Shown: positions 5,331 through 7,784 of the stretch, in pieces | Numbering within the stretch: the first letter of the stretch is position 1 | Layout of the letters: every line of letters begins with the position of its first letter | NCBI GenBank assembly: GCA_902477365.1 | Contig: CABSGW010000118.1 | Span: forward strand, 1 to 7,784 | DNA: 7,784 nucleotides | Direction of reading: 5' to 3' | DNA from: an uncultured Prevotellaceae bacterium | GTDB taxonomy: Bacteria > Bacteroidota > Bacteroidia > Bacteroidales > Bacteroidaceae | The notes under the pieces: model-generated | Told to the model about the DNA's origin: nothing | The model's database searches: none | What the model saw: the letters and a program-made list of their open reading frames with translations, nothing else | Translations under genes and position numbers: made by a program

Positions 5331-7784
5331 GATGGAGGGTTACGGGTCGATGCAGCAGAACGCGTACCTGTTTGGTACGCACATGCAGCTGAACCCTGAA
5401 ACGGTGGAGGATATGAAAAACGAGCTGGGCGGATACAGCTGCTCGCTTTCCAGCTACGAGGGTATCCTGCATATTGCGGCCGATGCCACGGAGGTGACGG
5501 ATGGTGACCTTGTTATTCCTTCATTAGTGAGTGCAACCGTAATGGAAGACGAAACTTACAGAGAGAAACTGCTGCTTGCCGAACAGGACGGGGCAACCTG
5601 GCTGGTAGGCAGTAACCGCTATGTGCTGTACACAACCATCGAAGCCTACAAGGGGGACAAACAGCTTTCTTACTCGAACAACGGAGGTGCGGGACGGTTC
5701 ACTGTGGAACTGGACGTGCATGGACTGGAAGCAAAAATGGACGGCGGTACGGTTTACATAACGAGGGTGACACAGTTGAAAGGGGCGTTCCTGACGATGC
5801 GTGTGAACTGTGGTGGAGACGTGGTATTTACCAAAAGATATTACGTGAAAGTGGTGCGTGATGGGGAAGGAGTCGTCACGGGGGATTTGGACAATGCTTA
5901 CCAGCAGATAGCAGCTTATGCGGACGGGTCGGCCGTTGTTACCGATTTGTCAACCGGTTATGTGGCTGTACGGACTAATGTCTATGCCTATTACGGAGCC
6001 ACGCCCATGCCCGTGACTGATGTGCAGGTGGTTTCCGTAACAAATGGAAGAGATGAAGAGATTCCGGGGGATTTATATGAGGTGGAAGCCGCGAGAAATC
6101 CGACCGGAGGCCCTGGAGGCATTGCGATCGGTGTGGTACGTCTTAAATTGCTCAGAGGATTCAAGTTTGACGATACGAATGTAATGTGTATCAACCTTTC
6201 CGTAAAAGCCAAAAGCGACGGCGGTACAGTATATCCCATAAATACATTGAGGATGTGTGTGGGTGCGTTGCGTGCCGGAGCTGACGGAGAGGTGCCTACC
6301 ATTTACGGAGTGGAAGCCATACCGAACGCCGTTCTGCTGAAAGAGGATGGTACGTATTCACCGGGCCAGCTCCGGCTACACGTGTGGCGTATAGAAAATG
6401 GAAAGTATCTGTCGGGTTCGGGTGGCGGATTGTGTGTCTACAAGGTAGACGGTGTCCAGAAGGGGGAAATCATCAATGAGTTGACTCTTGATCTGAATAC
6501 ACTGAAGCCCCAACAAAGCATCGAGGTTTCCGTGATGGGAGTAGGTGGAGTAGGTTATGATACAGAAACGGTACCCGTACTGCGAAACGGAGAGGACGGG
6601 AAAGACGGCTTAGACGGCGTGGCATACACCCTTACAGCCCCTGTAACCAACTTCGGACGCGACTCGCTTGGCAACCGCCCCATAACTGCCACAACGGTAA
6701 CATCGCGCAAGAATGGAGTAAAATGGGATGGCGGAATATTGGTCCTATGGGGTACAGTTGACGGGAAAAACTATACGGAGCTATCAAGGGTGAGCGGCAG
6801 GTCGCAAATCACCGTGCAGGCCAGTGACGAGTATCAATTACTGGTAGTCTCCTTACACAAATCCGGAACGTCCATAAGCAATCCTGAAAGTGGGCTGGCA
6901 TCCCTTACAGTCACAAGTATTGATGACGGACAAAATGTAGCGTCTGGCTCATACCCTTACAACAGGGGGAAATACAGCCCCGAAGAGACTTATCTGTTTA
7001 CAAAAGACAGGCGTGATTGCGTATGGACAACGGCAGAGGGAGCGTCGAGAGTCTATATGGTGAAGGAATTTGGTGCGATACTGAAAGGTGTAGATCCGTC
7101 TTCAGACGAGGACGGTGCTTATTGGATACCTGCCAATATGGAGATGTTCACCGCCATCAGCACGGCGCTCATAGACGGGGCTGACATAGCCGGTTTCTTA
7201 TACAAGGACAGTGTGATGCGTTCCCGGGCGGAGAATAAGGACGGGCAACCTTACCTTGTCTTGGATGGTGAAAAAGGATTCATCGAAGGAACAAGATTGA
7301 GGTTGGGAATCGTAGATGATGATGGCAATGTGGTGGACGGCGTTGTTGAAACGGCCCTTGCGCGTGCTGCAAAACATTTTTCAGGAAGCCTGACCTCTTA
7401 CGAAAGAAACGGGATCGGCGGTTATGTGACAGACAACGCGGTATATTACAAGAGCACGATGCTTCCAGGCGTTTATCCTCCTGCTCCGACTATCAGCTAT
7501 GCGGGATATGCGGATATTACATTGCCGAACGGGTCTTCAAATCTTGGTTTCTTTTCGTGGGCCGCACAAGTGGGAGCTTGCACCTATACGTCCTATCCGA
7601 AAACATCTGACAGATATGTGAATATCCCTTTTGACGATCCCGAGATTAGTGATGCGGTGGCCAGATTTTGCGTGAACGGGGTTTTCGCCTCCAACGATTC
7701 GGCGCAAGGTTCTTCCGCACTTGACAATCCCGACCAATACACACCCCACAAACGCACGGCACTGGCTGTGAGCAGCCGTATGAC
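5311..7784 (+). CDS. Large phage tail/fibre-type protein, partial at both ends
   Basis: One plus-strand frame is open from a stop at 5206-5208 to the window end without interruption. The natural-looking protein begins near 5311 (LSLNGVTMEGYGSMQQNAYL), giving 824 codons and no stop. An ATG at 5332 is possible but has no ribosome-binding site, so a truncated start is more likely. The chain is beta-rich and modular. Gly-Asp-Gly linkers at about 5857 (RDGEGV), 6271 (RAGADGEV) and 6583 (RNGEDGKDGLDG) each close an Ig-like or fibre module of roughly 100-140 residues. Further on, YSPEETYLF (from 6982) and the stretch from ALIDGADIAGFLYKD to GEKGFIEGTRLRLG (7168-7308) resemble the regions of Bacteroides phage tail proteins that precede the tip. 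A Gly/Tyr/Ser-rich segment follows (7381 onward), possibly receptor binding. Base composition looks richer in G+C than the lipid operon. Part of the virion tail; exact role (spike, hub extension or fibre) is not resolved. Confidence 0.72.
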   Translation, partial: MSLNGVTMEGYGSMQQNAYLFGTHMQLNPETVEDMKNELGGYSCSLSSYEGILHIAADATEVTDGDLVIPSLVSATVMEDETYREKLLLAEQDGATWLVGSNRYVLYTTIEAYKGDKQLSYSNNGGAGRFTVELDVHGLEAKMDGGTVYITRVTQLKGAFLTMRVNCGGDVVFTKRYYVKVVRDGEGVVTGDLDNAYQQIAAYADGSAVVTDLSTGYVAVRTNVYAYYGATPMPVTDVQVVSVTNGRDEEIPGDLYEVEAARNPTGGPGGIAIGVVRLKLLRGFKFDDTNVMCINLSVKAKSDGGTVYPINTLRMCVGALRAGADGEVPTIYGVEAIPNAVLLKEDGTYSPGQLRLHVWRIENGKYLSGSGGGLCVYKVDGVQKGEIINELTLDLNTLKPQQSIEVSVMGVGGVGYDTETVPVLRNGEDGKDGLDGVAYTLTAPVTNFGRDSLGNRPITATTVTSRKNGVKWDGGILVLWGTVDGKNYTELSRVSGRSQITVQASDEYQLLVVSLHKSGTSISNPESGLASLTVTSIDDGQNVASGSYPYNRGKYSPEETYLFTKDRRDCVWTTAEGASRVYMVKEFGAILKGVDPSSDEDGAYWIPANMEMFTAISTALIDGADIAGFLYKDSVMRSRAENKDGQPYLVLDGEKGFIEGTRLRLGIVDDDGNVVDGVVETALARAAKHFSGSLTSYERNGIGGYVTDNAVYYKSTMLPGVYPPAPTISYAGYADITLPNGSSNLGFFSWAAQVGACTYTSYPKTSDRYVNIPFDDPEISDAVARFCVNGVFASNDSAQGSSALDNPDQYTPHKRTALAVSSRM

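Larger units (their letters stand above)
3578..7784. mobile_element. Prophage-like segment, rearranged and incomplete
   Basis: Everything right of the hairpin region looks phage-derived: a Lin1244/Lin1753-type replication-module protein, a DUF6633-like protein and a small partner on the minus strand, and a very long tail/fibre-type gene on the plus strand. These families are, to my knowledge, common in Bacteroides prophages; the first two also occur in conjugative elements. The left boundary with the host operon must lie between 3221 and about 3577, but I found no convincing direct repeat or tRNA-like attachment site. No integrase or transposase is in the window. The two strands meet at a head-to-head joint near 5300. 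Confidence 0.6.

Noticed and set aside
5991..6302. 103-codon minus-strand open frame in the tail gene
   Set aside because: It is opposite the continuous tail reading frame and shows no domain; likewise the minus frames at 5524-5721 and 7537-7749.

Overview
The window looks like a Bacteroides/Phocaeicola-type genome (Bacteroidales). The basis is a TAnnTTTG-type promoter box, weak or absent Shine-Dalgarno sites, and protein families I associate with that order. It holds two unrelated blocks, and the second is broken by an odd head-to-head junction.

Left block (1-3220, + strand): a tight run of four genes that reads as one operon. In order they are the C-terminal part of an ATP-grasp enzyme, a CDP-alcohol phosphatidyltransferase, an LPG_synthase_TM/UPF0104 flippase-like membrane protein, and a HAD-family hydrolase. 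Gaps are 4 nt, 17 nt and a 4-nt ATGA overlap. Together they suggest synthesis, movement and trimming of a phospholipid or other polar lipid. The head group cannot be read from this window. Both the CDP-alcohol transferase and the HAD protein depart from the textbook catalytic motif at one acidic position.

Middle (3221-3577): no protein gene. The + strand has a TATCTTTG box, five consecutive potential hairpins and a T-rich tract after the last one. I read this as a candidate structured small RNA of about 235 nt that I do not recognise.

Right block (3578-7784): phage or prophage-like material. On the minus strand, reading leftwards, are a Lin1244/Lin1753-type replication-module protein (DUF7833-like C-terminus) lacking its N-terminus, a DUF6633-like protein, and a small protein with a possible helix-turn-helix. 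On the plus strand, one reading frame stays open from about 5310 to the window end (more than 820 codons). It encodes a large tail/fibre-type protein with repeated beta-rich modules, also lacking its N-terminus.

The two truncated genes meet head to head within about 30 bp (around 5297-5322), inside a 7-bp inverted repeat with a 20-bp spacer. This may be a DNA inversion or recombination joint, a decayed prophage rearrangement, or an assembly chimera. The sequence alone cannot separate these. No integrase, reverse transcriptase, tRNA, rRNA or CRISPR array is visible.
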